64,000 nucleotides of DNA. Origin: Pictodentalium vernedei (lineage: Eukaryota; Mollusca; Scaphopoda; Dentaliida; Dentaliidae). A model generated the notes under the pieces. It saw only the letters and a program-made list of their open reading frames with translations. It made no database searches and was not told the origin of the DNA. Below, in pieces: positions 24,557-35,500 of the stretch; positions within the stretch are counted from its first letter, which is position 1; every line of letters starts with the position of its first letter. Position numbers and translations under genes: made by a program. The stretch spans positions 395,028,674 to 395,092,673 of the forward strand of contig CM062289.1 in the NCBI GenBank assembly GCA_031216915.1, given 5' to 3'.

Positions 24557-25001
24557 TTACTGTAATGTTCAGGGTATACCCTGTTCCCACGGTGGCCTTG
24601 GATTCAAGGAATGACTTTGAATTTGACTTAAGAGCTATTCAAGGCCTCAAAATTCTGGAAATAGGCCTGGAGGCCTTGAACTCCTTGAATATTCACAAAA
24701 TAAAATGCTGACCAAGCCTGTAATCATAACTATATAGTGTTATATGACAGTGTTTAGTTTAAACGATATTTATTGGAACATGTTACATTTGCTGTATACA
24801 GAATGGAATACTTGTACAAAACTTAGTATTATTCAATATTACACAGCATAAGAATAGAGAAGGTATATTTTAAAGGAGGGATTCGTCATTCCGGCCTCCT
24901 CCCACGTCCCATTGTGCATTAAATTTAATGTAATAAAGCTGCGAAAGTGTCTGAATTTCTTGACAAATGACAAGTTCTTCTTTAATAGTATTAAGAACAG
25001 T

Positions 25002-25075
25002 TTAACCCTTTACGTAACTGCCAAAACCGGTCAACGCTGTTCTAAAAAATCGGCAATTAATTTTCCCTATTTTTT
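25002..25075. mobile_element. Left part of a type I TTAA MITE split by a 3.9 kb insertion
   Basis: TTAACCCTTTACGTAACTGC begins a type I MITE which stops within its T-rich arm at the start of the Helentron-like element 25076-29003. The MITE resumes at about 29004. The T runs on the two sides together roughly equal the uninterrupted T run of other type I copies. Confidence 0.7.
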
Positions 25076-28000
25076 AGCTCAACTTTGACGAAGTCAAATT
25101 TGAGCTATTGTCATGGCCCGTCGTCCGTCTGTCCGTCCGTCCGTCCGTCTGTCCGTATGTCAACAATTGGCTATGGCTCGGGCTAGAGGTCGTATTTATG
25201 AACCGATCTTTACGAAACTTCTTGTGTACCTTTGTTATGACCCTGGGACGGGAACGAGTGTTTTTAGGTGTGGTCCGAAATTCAAGACGGCTGCCAGTGG
25301 CCATTTTGTACCGATGATGCAAAAATCAGTTTTTTGTACAGAACTTCTGTATGAAAGTTCTGATTTGAATAAAGTTTTGTATAAATGTTTAGTACCATGG
25401 GATACATCACATATAATACGGGTTTTTTTCTCGTGCGTAAATTATGCAAATTAGACTGACTTTGATTTATTTAGTGTTACTTTCAGAGCTGTAAGTGCCA
25501 AGCTGCTATGGCTCGGGCTAGAGGCCGTATTTATGAACCGATCTTTACGAAACTTCTTGGGTACCTTTGTTATAACCGTGGGACGAGAACGAGTGTTTTT
25601 GGGTGCGGTCCAAAATTCAAGATGGCTGCCAGCCGCCATTTTGTACCGACGATGCAGACATCTGTTTTTTGTACAGAACTTCTATATGAAAGCTCTGATT
25701 TGAATAATTTTTGGCTCACCAACGTTAGTTGTGTGAGCCTATGGCATAGCCCTCATGTCGGCGTCGGCGTCCGCTCTCAAATATTTTGAACTTTTGTGTA
25801 CAGGTTTTGATTTTTTGGCTTTACAAATTTTTTTTTAGTTTCAGCATATTGCTATAGTGGTTCACTATAACATTTGACTCTTTTCCAGGGTATTTTGTCG
25901 TAATTTTAACCCTTTGAATCAAATTTTAGACTTATTTTGAAGTTTGCGTGCAGGTTTTGATGTTTTTTTCTTCCTTTCTTTCAAGTGGAGATATACCTTG
26001 CAGCATATGTCCATGCTTTCTATTGTATGTAAACATGCATCTTAGGGCTATGTTTGTATTATTTAACCCTTTTCCTGCTGAATTACTTCAATTTTGGACT
26101 TTTATGTACAGCTTTTGGACTTAGGCTTACAGCTTCTTACTTTTATGTACAGGTTGTGATAAAAAAAACAATTTCAAGTGAGGTTGACCTCACTGCATAT
26201 TGCAGTGGTGGTTATTATAACATTGATATCTTTCCAGTGCATTTTTAAAAAAATTTTTAACCCCTTCAATAGATTTTTAGACTTATTTTGACGTTTGCGT
26301 GCAGGTTTTCATGGTTTTTTTTTTTTCCTTTCTTCCAAGTGTACAGTTTCTGCATATTGCTATGGTGGTTCACTATAACATTTAACTCTTTTCCAGGGTA
26401 TTTTGTCTTCATTTTAACCCTTTGAATCAAATTTTAGCCTTATTTTGATGTTTGCGTGCAGGTTTTGATTTTTTTTTTTTCCTTTCTTCCAAGTGGAGAT
26501 TTACCTTGCAGCATATGTCCATGCTTTCTATTGTATGTATCCACGCATCTTAGGGCTATGTTTGTATTATTTAACCCTTTTCCTGCTGAATTACTTCAAT
26601 TTTGGACTTTTATGTACAGCTTTTGGACTTAGGCTTACAGCTTCTTACTTTTATGTACAGGTTGTGATAAAAAAAAAACAATTTCAAGTGATGTTGACCT
26701 CACTGCATTATAACATTGATATCTTTCCAGTGCATTTTTAAAAAATTTTTTAACCCTTTGAATTGATTTTTACACTTATTTTGCCGTTTGCGTGCAGGTT
26801 TTCATGTTTTGTTTTTTTTTCCTTTCTTCCAAGTGTAGAGTTTCTGCATATTGCTATGGTGGTTCACTGTAACATTTAACTCTTTTCCAGGGTATTTTGT
26901 CTTAATTTTAACCCTTTGAATCAAATTTTTGACTTATTTTGATGTTTGCGTGCAGGTTTTGATGTTTTTTTTCTCTTTCTTCCAAGTGGAGATTTACCTT
27001 GCAGCATATGGCCATGCTTTCTGTTGTATGTAAACATGCATCTTAGTGCTATGTTTGTATTATTTAACCCTTTTCCTGCTGAATTACTTCAATTTTGGAC
27101 TTTTATGTACAGCTTTTGGACTTAGGCTTACAGCTTCTTACTTTTATGTACAGGTTGTGATAAAAAAAAAACAATTTCAATAGATTCATTGAAACAAATG
27201 TGATACTTTTTTTTTTTACTTTTATGTGCAGGTTTTGAGGTTTGTCTTTCTTTTTTTCAAAGTGAGACTTACCTTGTAGCTTATTGCCATGGTTCCTATT
27301 TTATGTTAGCATGTTTCTTAGGGGGTTATTATTATATCATTTAACCCTTTAGCTGCTTATTTTCTTTAATTTTGGACTTTTGTGTGCAGGTTTTGAACTT
27401 TTTTTTTTACTCCAGCCACCCCTTTACATTGGCCACCTGTTGGTGAGCCACGGGGTACTGATACCCCCTCTAGTTTGTATGAATGTTTAGTACCATGGGA
27501 TACATCACATATAATACAGGTTTTTTTTCTCGTGCGTAAATTGTGCAAATTAGACTAATTTTGATGTTTTTGGGGGTTACTTTCAGCACTGTAAGTGCAA
27601 ATGCCAATACGGCTCGGGCTAGAGGCCGTATTTATGAACCGATCTTTACGAAACTTCTTGGGTACCTTTGGTATCACCGTGGGACGAGAACGAGTGTTTT
27701 GGGGTCCGGTCCGAAATTCAAGATGGCCGAGGGCAGCCATTTTGTACAAAATTAGGTGCAATCAGATTTTTGCACAGAACTTCCATATGAAAGCGCTGAT
27801 TTTAATAATTTTTTGTGTGAATGTTTAGTACCAAGGGATACATCACATATAATACGGGGTTTTTTCTCGTGCAGAAATTATGCAAATTAGATGAACTTTG
27901 ATTTTTTCAGTGCGACTTACACACAGTAAGTACACATGTCAATACGGCTCAGACTGGAGTCTGTATTTATGAACTGTTCTTCACGAAATGTCTTGGGTAC

Positions 28001-29003
28001 CTTTGTTATCACCTTGGGATGAGAACGAGTGTTTCTGGGTGCGGTCTAAAATTCAAGATGGCTGCCAGTGGCCATTTTGTACCAAAATTAGGTCTAATCA
28101 GTTTTTTGTACACAACTTCTCAGACTAGAGGCCATATTTATGAACCAATCTTTACGAAACTTCTTGGGTACCTTTGTTATCACCGTGGGATGAGAGTGAG
28201 TGTTTTTGGGTGTGGTCCAAAATTCAAGATGGCCACCAGCAGCCATTTTGTACCAAAATTAGTGCAATCAGTCTTTTGTACAGAACTTCTGTATGAAAGT
28301 TCTGATTTGAATAAATTTTTGTATGAATGTTTAGTAACATGGAATACATCACATATTGTAAGGGGTTTTTTTTCGTGCAGAAATTATGCAAATTAGATGA
28401 ACTTTGATTTATTCAGTGCTACTTACACAATGTAAGCACACATGTCAATACGGCTCAGGGTAGAGGCTGTATTTATGAACCGATCTTCACAAAACTTCTT
28501 GGGTACCTTTGTTATCACCTTGTGGGATGAGAATGAGGGTTTCTGGGTACGGTCCAAAATTCAAGATGGCTGCCAGTGGCCATTTTGTACCGAAATTAGG
28601 TCCAATCATTTTTTTGTCACAAGTTCTATACAGCTCGTATTTATGAACTGATCTTCACAAAACTTCTTGGGCACTTTTGTCTTCACCTTGGGACAGGAAC
28701 GAGTGTGTTTTGGGGTGCCTTTGTTATCACTGTGCAATGAGAACAAATATTTTGGGGTTCAGTCAGACCCACTCTGGGACTCAAAGATTTTTTTCTAGTT
28801 TAGCATCTGACTGTCACCCACCTTTACAATACTTTACCTATACATTTGTTACAGGCAACGGCCAGTATTTAGACCATTACAATACTTTATATGTACCTTT
28901 GTTATCAGGTCATTACCTAGATATTTGTCATTGCTGTGTCACATACTATACATGTACATGTCTTTGTCTTGACAAGTTGAGCTACAGTGTCATTGACACT
29001 TTC
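25076..29003 (+). mobile_element. Helentron/Helitron-like AGCTCAAC-family element, host of a nested insertion
   Basis: A T run precedes the palindrome AGCTCAACTTTGAC/GTCAAATTTGAGCT, followed by CCGTCCGTCCGTCCGTC. Units of about 335 bp carry ATGAACCGATCTTTACGAAA, GAACGAGTGTTTTTGG, AAGATGGC and TCGTGCGTAAATTATGCAAA (at about 25170, 25505, 27610, 27940 and 28450, plus partial units). The 3' end is GAGCTACAGTGTCATTGACA followed by CTTTCATT, a 13-base palindrome near the terminus. The relative at 57894-59127 has the same ends. It lies inside a TTAA MITE and holds another element at 25713-27473. Confidence 0.6.
25713..27473 (+). mobile_element. Helitron-like element (GGCTCACC family) with about 500 bp tandem units, nested
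   Basis: It starts in a T run with GGCTCACCAACGTTAG/GTGTGAGCC and ends with GGTGAGCCACG, then GGGGTACTGATACCCC and CTCTAG, a 3' hairpin followed by CTAG as known for Helitrons. Inside are about three units of 490-510 bp: AACCCTTTTCCTGCTGAATT recurs at about 26065, 26575 and 27066. The flanks (GATTTGAATAATTTTT and TTTGTATGAATG) match the continuous sequence of other units of the surrounding element (for example about 28300-28330), so the empty site is visible and lacks a clear target duplication. Confidence 0.65.
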
Positions 29004-29181
29004 ATTTTCATTTTTTGTCACAAAAACATAGGTTCTGACACCTCATTGGAACAAGCTCATTGAGCTCGATCCAATGAGGGGTCTTATCCAATGTTTTTGA
29101 GACAAAAAAGGAAAAAAAAATAGTTATTCAAGATTTTTTTTTACAAGTGTCATCTTCTTTTCATGTTAGGTAAAGGGTTAA
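29004..29181. mobile_element. Right part of the split type I TTAA MITE
   Basis: It resumes with TTTCATTTTTTGTCACAAAA, carries the central hairpin (CTCATTGGAACAAGCTCATT) and ends TTAGGTAAAGGGTTAA. It belongs with 25002-25075. Its closing TTAA is shared with the next MITE. Confidence 0.7.
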
Positions 29182-29429
29182 CCCTTTACCCAACATAACG
29201 GCCAAAACCGGCCAGCGCTATTCTTAAAAATTGCCAATGAATTTTCATTATTTTTTCATTTTTTGTCTCAAAAACATAGGTTATGACCCCTCATTGGAAC
29301 GAGCTCGTCGAGCTCGTTCCAATGAGGGTTCATAACCTATGTTTTTGAGACAAAAAATGAAAAAAATTAGTTATTCAAGAATTTTTTTTTGCAAGTGTCG
29401 TCTGCTTTTCATATTAGGTAAAGGGTTAA
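29178..29429. mobile_element. Palindromic MITE, TTAA target site, outer type I, near-perfect arms
   Basis: It runs from TTAACCCTTTACCCAACA to TATTAGGTAAAGGGTTAA with long, almost exactly complementary arms and a central GGAACGAGCTCGTCGAGCTC. It shares its left TTAA with the preceding MITE, a second case of such a pair. The well-kept arms suggest it is among the younger copies. Confidence 0.8.
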
Positions 29430-29495
29430 TAGAGACTACAAAGCCTGTGTGAACATGATTCCATGTGACTGTTTGTTATAAAATGTACTTGTAGT

Positions 29496-31435
29496 TAGGG
29501 CTGCACGGTATTCAGATTTTAGTACCGGTGACGGTATTGAAAACAATACCGCTGTATACCATGAAACAGTTCAGATTGAAAACAAAATAAAACTGAAATA
29601 CATGTACCTCCGTACTTTTCTGAAAGTGCTTGATAAATGTTATGTACAAGGTCCCAGGTGAAAAACGGTACATTCTAAGTTTTGAGTTTACTTTGGATGT
29701 ACAAGAATTTTGAAGTTCAGTAATTCATTTGTCAGCAATCTGACACAAAAATGTTTCAAATCACACATATTCACAATTGCGAAATGTGCAACAATGTTTG
29801 TCAAATATGACAGATGTGTGATGCCATCACTGGGAGAAAACATTGTCGGCTGGTCATTGACACCTGCAGACTATCATGAAATTGAAGGGTGATCACGTCT
29901 TGGAGGCGTGCTTAATATCAACAGACCGACTGGTCTGACATGTGACAGATAACATTTGACATTGTCATCTGAGGAAGTTTACTGCTGGAAGATAGGAGAA
30001 GGGGAGGAGCTACTACTGGTTCTTTGTGTAACCAGGCCCTCGGAATTCCAACAACTGGACACCCGTTGTTTTGATAAAAAAGTTTTATTTGCCACTGTTT
30101 TTCATGAAGCCACACATACACAATTAACACAATGTGACAATTGACTGGCTCAGTAATTTTAAATGCTTATCAGTCAAGAGAGGTTGACCATGTTTTTTAG
30201 CTGCGACTAGCTCTATAAGTGGCAATGTCGGTCTGTCTGTCGGTCGGTCTGTCTGTGACCAACGAGTTTCAAAACTCAATAACTTTTGAAATACTTGATG
30301 GAAAGACTTTATATGTGTCATGTAATTGTATCTTATTGATGTCTAGCCACTATTCAATGCATGTGTTGTTCCAAGTATTTTTCTTGGAGTTATGGACCGT
30401 CGGTCGGTCGGTCTGTCTGTGACCAACGAGTTTCAAAACTCAATAACTTTTGAAATGCTTGATGGAATGACTTTATATTTGGCATGTAAGTGTATCGTAT
30501 TGATGTCTAGCCACTGGTCAATGCATGTGTTGTTCCAAATATTTTTCTTGGAGCGGTTGGTCAGTCTGCCTGTGACCAACGAGTTTCAAAACTCAATAAC
30601 TTTTGAAATACTTGATGGAATGACTTTATATTTGGCATGTAAGTGTATCTTATTGATGTCTAGCCACTGTTCAATGCATGTGTTGTTCCAAATATTTTTA
30701 GCTGCGACTAGCAGCTCTATAAGTGGCAATGTCGGTCTGTCTGTCGGTCTGTCTGTCGGTCGGTCTGTCTGTAACCAACAAGTTTGTCTGTGACCAACAA
30801 GTTTCAAAACTCAATAACTTTTGAAATACTTGATGGAATGACTTTATATTTGGCATGTAAGTGTATCTTATTGATGTCTAGCCACTGTTCAATGCATGTG
30901 TTGTTCCAAATATTTTTCTTGGAGGTATGGCCCTTGATGAACTTAGAATTTAGTGAGATTGCACCACCCGTCGAAGCTACGGCGTTGATGTCGCGATTTT
31001 TACAGGAATTCAATTGACAAAGACTAATTTACTTGTATCCAAGATTCAGATGAAAGCCAGTAAACCCAATGATAATTTTATGGCTTATTTTCGTATTAAA
31101 CAATAGGTTCAATAACTTTGTAGACATGGATTATTGTCGTCTTCCATTCAGATCCCTCATTTTCCCAGAGCAGTAAGTGATACTTCTATCTTTTGCACCA
31201 AAAATATCTTTTTTATTCATGATATCCCTTGCATTTAATATGTGTTTGCCATATTTTTGCGCATTATTTATATTTTTATTTCAAGAAAAAGCAAATTTCA
31301 AATCATAATACCGGACCCCAAAATTGTATACCATTACTCACGGTATACCGGTATTCATTTTTGATGGACGGTTTTGAACTGGTGACGATTTCAGTACCTG
31401 TACCGACCAGTATACCGTAATACCGTGCAGCCCTA
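29496..31435. mobile_element. hAT-type non-autonomous transposon with 8 bp target duplication
   Basis: The left end is TAGGGCTGCACGGTAT; the right end, reversed, is TAGGGCTGCACGGTATTACG. CTTGTAGT flanks both sides (29488-29495 and 31436-31443), the 8 bp duplication known for hAT transposons. The inner ends share further inverted stretches rich in ACCGG and ACCGT. About 1.94 kb long, it shows no transposase motif I recognise. Its middle is occupied by the tandem-unit repeat at 30197-30990. Confidence 0.8.
30197..30990 (+). repeat. Tandem units of a TTTTTAGCTGCGACTAG-type element inside the hAT element
   Basis: TTAGCTGCGACTAGCTCTAT begins at 30197 and recurs with AGCAGCTCT at about 30699, each followed by GTCGGTCTGTCTGTCGGTC. 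Units of about 170-190 bp carry GTTTCAAAACTCAATAACTT, ATTGATGTCTAGCCACT and CATGTGTTGTTCCAA (four copies). The architecture resembles the other Helentron-like families, but no 3' hairpin end could be fixed. Confidence 0.55.
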
Positions 31436-31577
31436 CTTGTAGTATACATATGCATGCAGTTGCTTAGGTATCAGCCGTAATGTTCTCTGTTCAATTCGAA
31501 CATAAAATTTCTTAGTCTTTGTATATTTCTTGCCCTTCAAAACAAATACCCAGTTGGAGCCACCATGATGCCAATTT

Positions 31578-31728
31578 TTAGCTTAACTTGACCGAGTTAA
31601 GATAAGCTATTGCCATCACATGTGCAGAAGTCTGTTAGTCTGTTAGTCTGTTCACATTTTCTTTAGCACAGGCTACACCCTGTAGTTCCTGTCCAGTCAT
31701 CACAAAATTTCAATGAGCTCTTGTCAAA
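31578..31728 (+). mobile_element. 5' fragment of an AGCTTAAC-family element
   Basis: A T run then AGCTTAACTTGACCGAGTTA and AGATAAGCTATTGCCATCA match the start of the element at 44878-46430, including CAGGCTACACCCTGTAGTTC against GGGCTACACCCCGCAGTTC. The match stops where a hAT-type left end begins at 31729. The short gap 31444-31577 holds nothing I can name. Confidence 0.55.
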
Positions 31729-31830
31729 TAGGGCTGCACAATATTCAGATTATAGTGCTGGTGAAGGTATTAAAAACAGTACCGCGGTATACTGGTGTAT
31801 CAACATATAGTTGAGAAAATCAAGCAAAAT
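31729..31830. mobile_element. Left end of a second hAT-type element
   Basis: TAGGGCTGCACAATATTCAG, then AGTGCTGGTGAAGGTATT, follows the left end of the hAT element at 29496. I found no matching right end; the rest may be diverged or lost. From 31831 to 32507 the sequence is AT-rich without a gene I can support; around 32265-32310 it contains CCCGGGAAAATCCCGAAATT, probably another old repeat. Confidence 0.5.
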
Positions 31831-32507
31831 ACAACAAAATGGGTCACCCTATACTTTTATGTTAAATGCAGTTGACAAGGGCCCATTTTAAAGAAAAATA
31901 ATTCCCAAACTTTTCGTAATTTGAATCGATTCATTCATTTTTCATTCACTCGACAAACAATGACCATATTTTGGACGCATGGTAGATATGGAAATACTAA
32001 TACAAGATAACTGATATGTGATGACTTACATTGTTACGCGAGGAAGAAAAGGAAAATAAGCTAATGAGCAAGTTGAACTGACATTCAACAAACGACGATA
32101 CATACCCTACACTGACAAAAATTGATGGCAAAGACCACATTTTTTTCTCACCTTGAACAGATTTATTCTTAAACTGTCTGTTGTTTGGGGGTTTTTTTGT
32201 GCTGGCTAATCAACACATTCCAACACATTATCAGACATCTGTTCCATCACACTAGATCAGACATGTTAACTCTCCCAGAATGCCCGGGAAAATCCCGAAA
32301 TTTCAGTGTAGTTCCCGACCTCCTGGACGGAATCAGTTTTGGACCAAAATCCCAGAAAACAACAGTCGAATATTTCTTTCGCGTTGTAACTTATGTAAAA
32401 CGTTCGAGTCAAATCACATGCATTTCAAGCTCTGGTAAAAACTCACGAAGCAGTGAAATAAGGATTTAAGTTAAATGTATTTAAGGAAAGGGTATTTTAT
32501 GATATAT

Positions 32508-35500
32508 ATTTTTATACTGTACCAATGACCCAGACATAGCTGGTGCTAACTCTTAAAATATAGGGCCAAACACAAATTTTGCCCCCCAATCCCCAAAATT
32601 TGCATCTAAAAGTAAAGAAAACATGTCCTGAAAGGCCCTCCACACTTCGCCCCTACTGCGCATGCGCAGTGTCAAGGACGTTCCGAAATTGGCGCCATTT
32701 ATCATTCTAAGTTTGGCCCTTCATCAGTTAACATCTGACTGATCTTTGTGCTTTTAAATCTCAGTTTAAATGATGCCAGACACATAAATATTAGTGAAAT
32801 GGTGATTCTAAGGAGGATAGAAAAGGAGGAGAGGAAAAGAATGTGTGACAGAATATTATCAGGGCTGTAACTTAAAATTTTTTAATGAAATTATGTTAAG
32901 TTACCTATTTTCAAGGCAGCAGCCATTTTGTTGTCATTCTGATTATTTAGTTACACTGTGTTTTTTCAAGTGTTTTTCCTCTCTCCCTGTCCTTTAAGTT
33001 CCCCCTTGCTATTCTCCCATGCTTTTGGCATAGTTTCTGTAATTATTATTACTAAAATTTCTTGGGAGTTTTAGCTGAATAACAGAATGAATTCTGTTCT
33101 TTCCCCATGTTTACGTCTTCACCTACGGGTGGTTAGGCGTTGTGTTCTGCATCTACCATCTGATGTTCTGTAGTTTCTTCCCTGGAAGTCTCTGTTTTGC
33201 ATCAGATGGTGTATTTTTGGTAACTGATTTCGGGCCTGGGTGCCTGGAGTCTTATTTTAGTGTTTTTACACTCATTGTTTACATTTACAACAGCCCTCTG
33301 TGTGAGGGGGGGATTTCTAAATAATAATATCTTTATGTTATTTTAATCATAACTAGATACATTATTATTGTTCGTAAGTGTTGAATAAATTGTTTAAAAT
33401 ATTTTTAAAATTTTTGTCCACACTTAGGCTTGGGATCCATTGGGGCTCAACGTTACTTTTCAGAAACTTGGGCTGTTCTGAAAAAATATTTTTTCAAAAT
33501 ATTTTGATTTCAATTATTTTTTCTATATTAATGGATCATATTATTATTATGTATTTTGATTGCCAGGGATTAGTGCGAGTACCAGGACTTGTTTTCTTTT
33601 CACATTGAAAGGATATTGATCAATTGTTTTAGAGGAAGTCTTCCTCTGACCTTATTATCATTTTATATGTGGTCAGTGTACTCGCATTAACTCCTGTTCT
33701 GTATCGTATGATTTCGATGACAATATGGGAAGCGTATGTCACGGTATGGTGTTGGGGATTTGGACACTCCGGTCCTTTCCCCGCAGGGTCACTCTACTTT
33801 ATCAATTTCTATTTCAGACGATCAAGATTAGGGTGATGTATCTGTGATGTCTTCCAACAGTGTGCCTCCGTCGTCACAATTAATGAAGGGCTAGCGGAAA
33901 AGTGCTCATGTAATACGCCAATTGCCTAAGAGGACCCTAGTAGCTTCGACGGCCTTTGACGTCCGCTAGCTCGCCCGGTGTAGCGTCCATTCACCGAATG
34001 GTTCGGCAGCCGGGTTCGTCCGTTGCGGTTTAGAAGGAATTTTGGGGTGATGCGAGCACTATAAAATTAACTTAATGCACACCCAGTGACGGCGGATCGG
34101 AGGGAGAACGGAGGAAGCCTTTTAGTCCGGTTCATAGCTCGTTCCGGTCCATCCGGACGGCAAGCGAGAGAGGCCCCTCTCTCGTTCAACAACATCTGGC
34201 CCCAGATGTTGTGGTACAAATGTGTCGCTAGCGGAGCATACGTCCGTCGCTCGGGACGCTCCGTTGTATAGGCAGTCCGCTGAGACTGCTAAGGCTTCCT
34301 CTTCTCGTCAGCGCACACGACCGCACCTTGGCTGCGTGACCGCCGATATATTACCAGCTTCGCCGATCAAGGATTCTTCGGCGACCAGGTCACACCATCC
34401 GGCAGCCAGGGATTCGAGACCGATGGACTCCGGACGTTCGCATAGGAAAAGTATGCGGGAGCCATCTGATGCGGAGCTGCCCTCGGCGAAGCAGCGATAG
34501 ACTGCGCCTCCGCAGGTCTCGACGCCGGACATTCTTGTGCACATAGCACAGCTTATCGCAGCATCCCAGCAGCCGACAGAAACGGTGTCGGATCGAGAAT
34601 TATCCGACAGCGCTGGGTCGGTAGCCGGGGACTCGAGGCCTGCAGACTCCGGACGTTCGCATAGGAAGTGTGCGGGAGTCAACGTACACGGAGCTTCCAG
34701 CGGCAATGCATCGTAAGTCCGCTACTGCACAGGCCTCGGGAACGGACGTGCTTTCCTTAATAGCACAGTTTATCGCAGCATCCCAGCATCAACTGAATCT
34801 GTCGCATATATTTTATCCGACGATGCTGGGTCGGGACGCTCCGCGGAAGCGGGTACGGACGTCCGAAAATTTTCATCCGGTCCGACGGGATACCGAAAGG
34901 GATTCGGTGGATTTCAAGCTTTCCCTTTCGGAACAACATATGCTGCGATGCCGGATAAGAAACTGATAGCGTCGGTGGACTTAGAAATTTTTGGTTCGGT
35001 TCAGGGACATCGTCCCTCAGTTCCGACATAGTCCAATAATGTCACGCAAACTATCGAATTATTGAACGACGCTATATATATTATTATTTTATGCTTGCTA
35101 TCCAAGCATTTCTGGTTTCTTGTTCGAAGAGTTATGGAGATGTCTTTCAAAAGTGTGCCTCTGTCGTCATAGTTAATGAAGAGTTAGCGGCAATATGTGC
35201 TCATGGAATATGTCTATCGCTTACGGAGTGACATTCGCTAGCTCACCCGGTGTAGCGTACATTCATCGAATGGTTCGGCTGCCGGGTTCGTCCGTTGCGG
35301 TCTAGGAAGGAGATTTGGGTGATGCGAGCACTTTAATTACTTTAGTACTCACCCAGTGACGGCAGATTGAGGACAGATCGGAGGAAGCCAACAACATAGG
35401 GGACCGCATGTTGTGGTTCAGATATTTTACATTCGGAGCATATGTCCGTTGCTCGGGACGCTCCGTTATATTGACAGTCCGAGAGACTGTCTTTAATGCT

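Noticed and set aside
25074-28396. Several 60-130 codon open frames sharing RGRIYEPIFTKLLGYL-like text, also near 57.9 kb
   Set aside because: They are translations of the 335 bp tandem unit of the Helentron-like elements, appear in several frames on both strands and match no known domain.
30124-31013. Repeated frames with RPTDRPT or NEFQNSITFEILDGMTLY text, suggesting a repeat protein
   Set aside because: They are translations of GTCGGTCTGTCTG simple sequence and the 170 bp units; the frame breaks and shifts between units.
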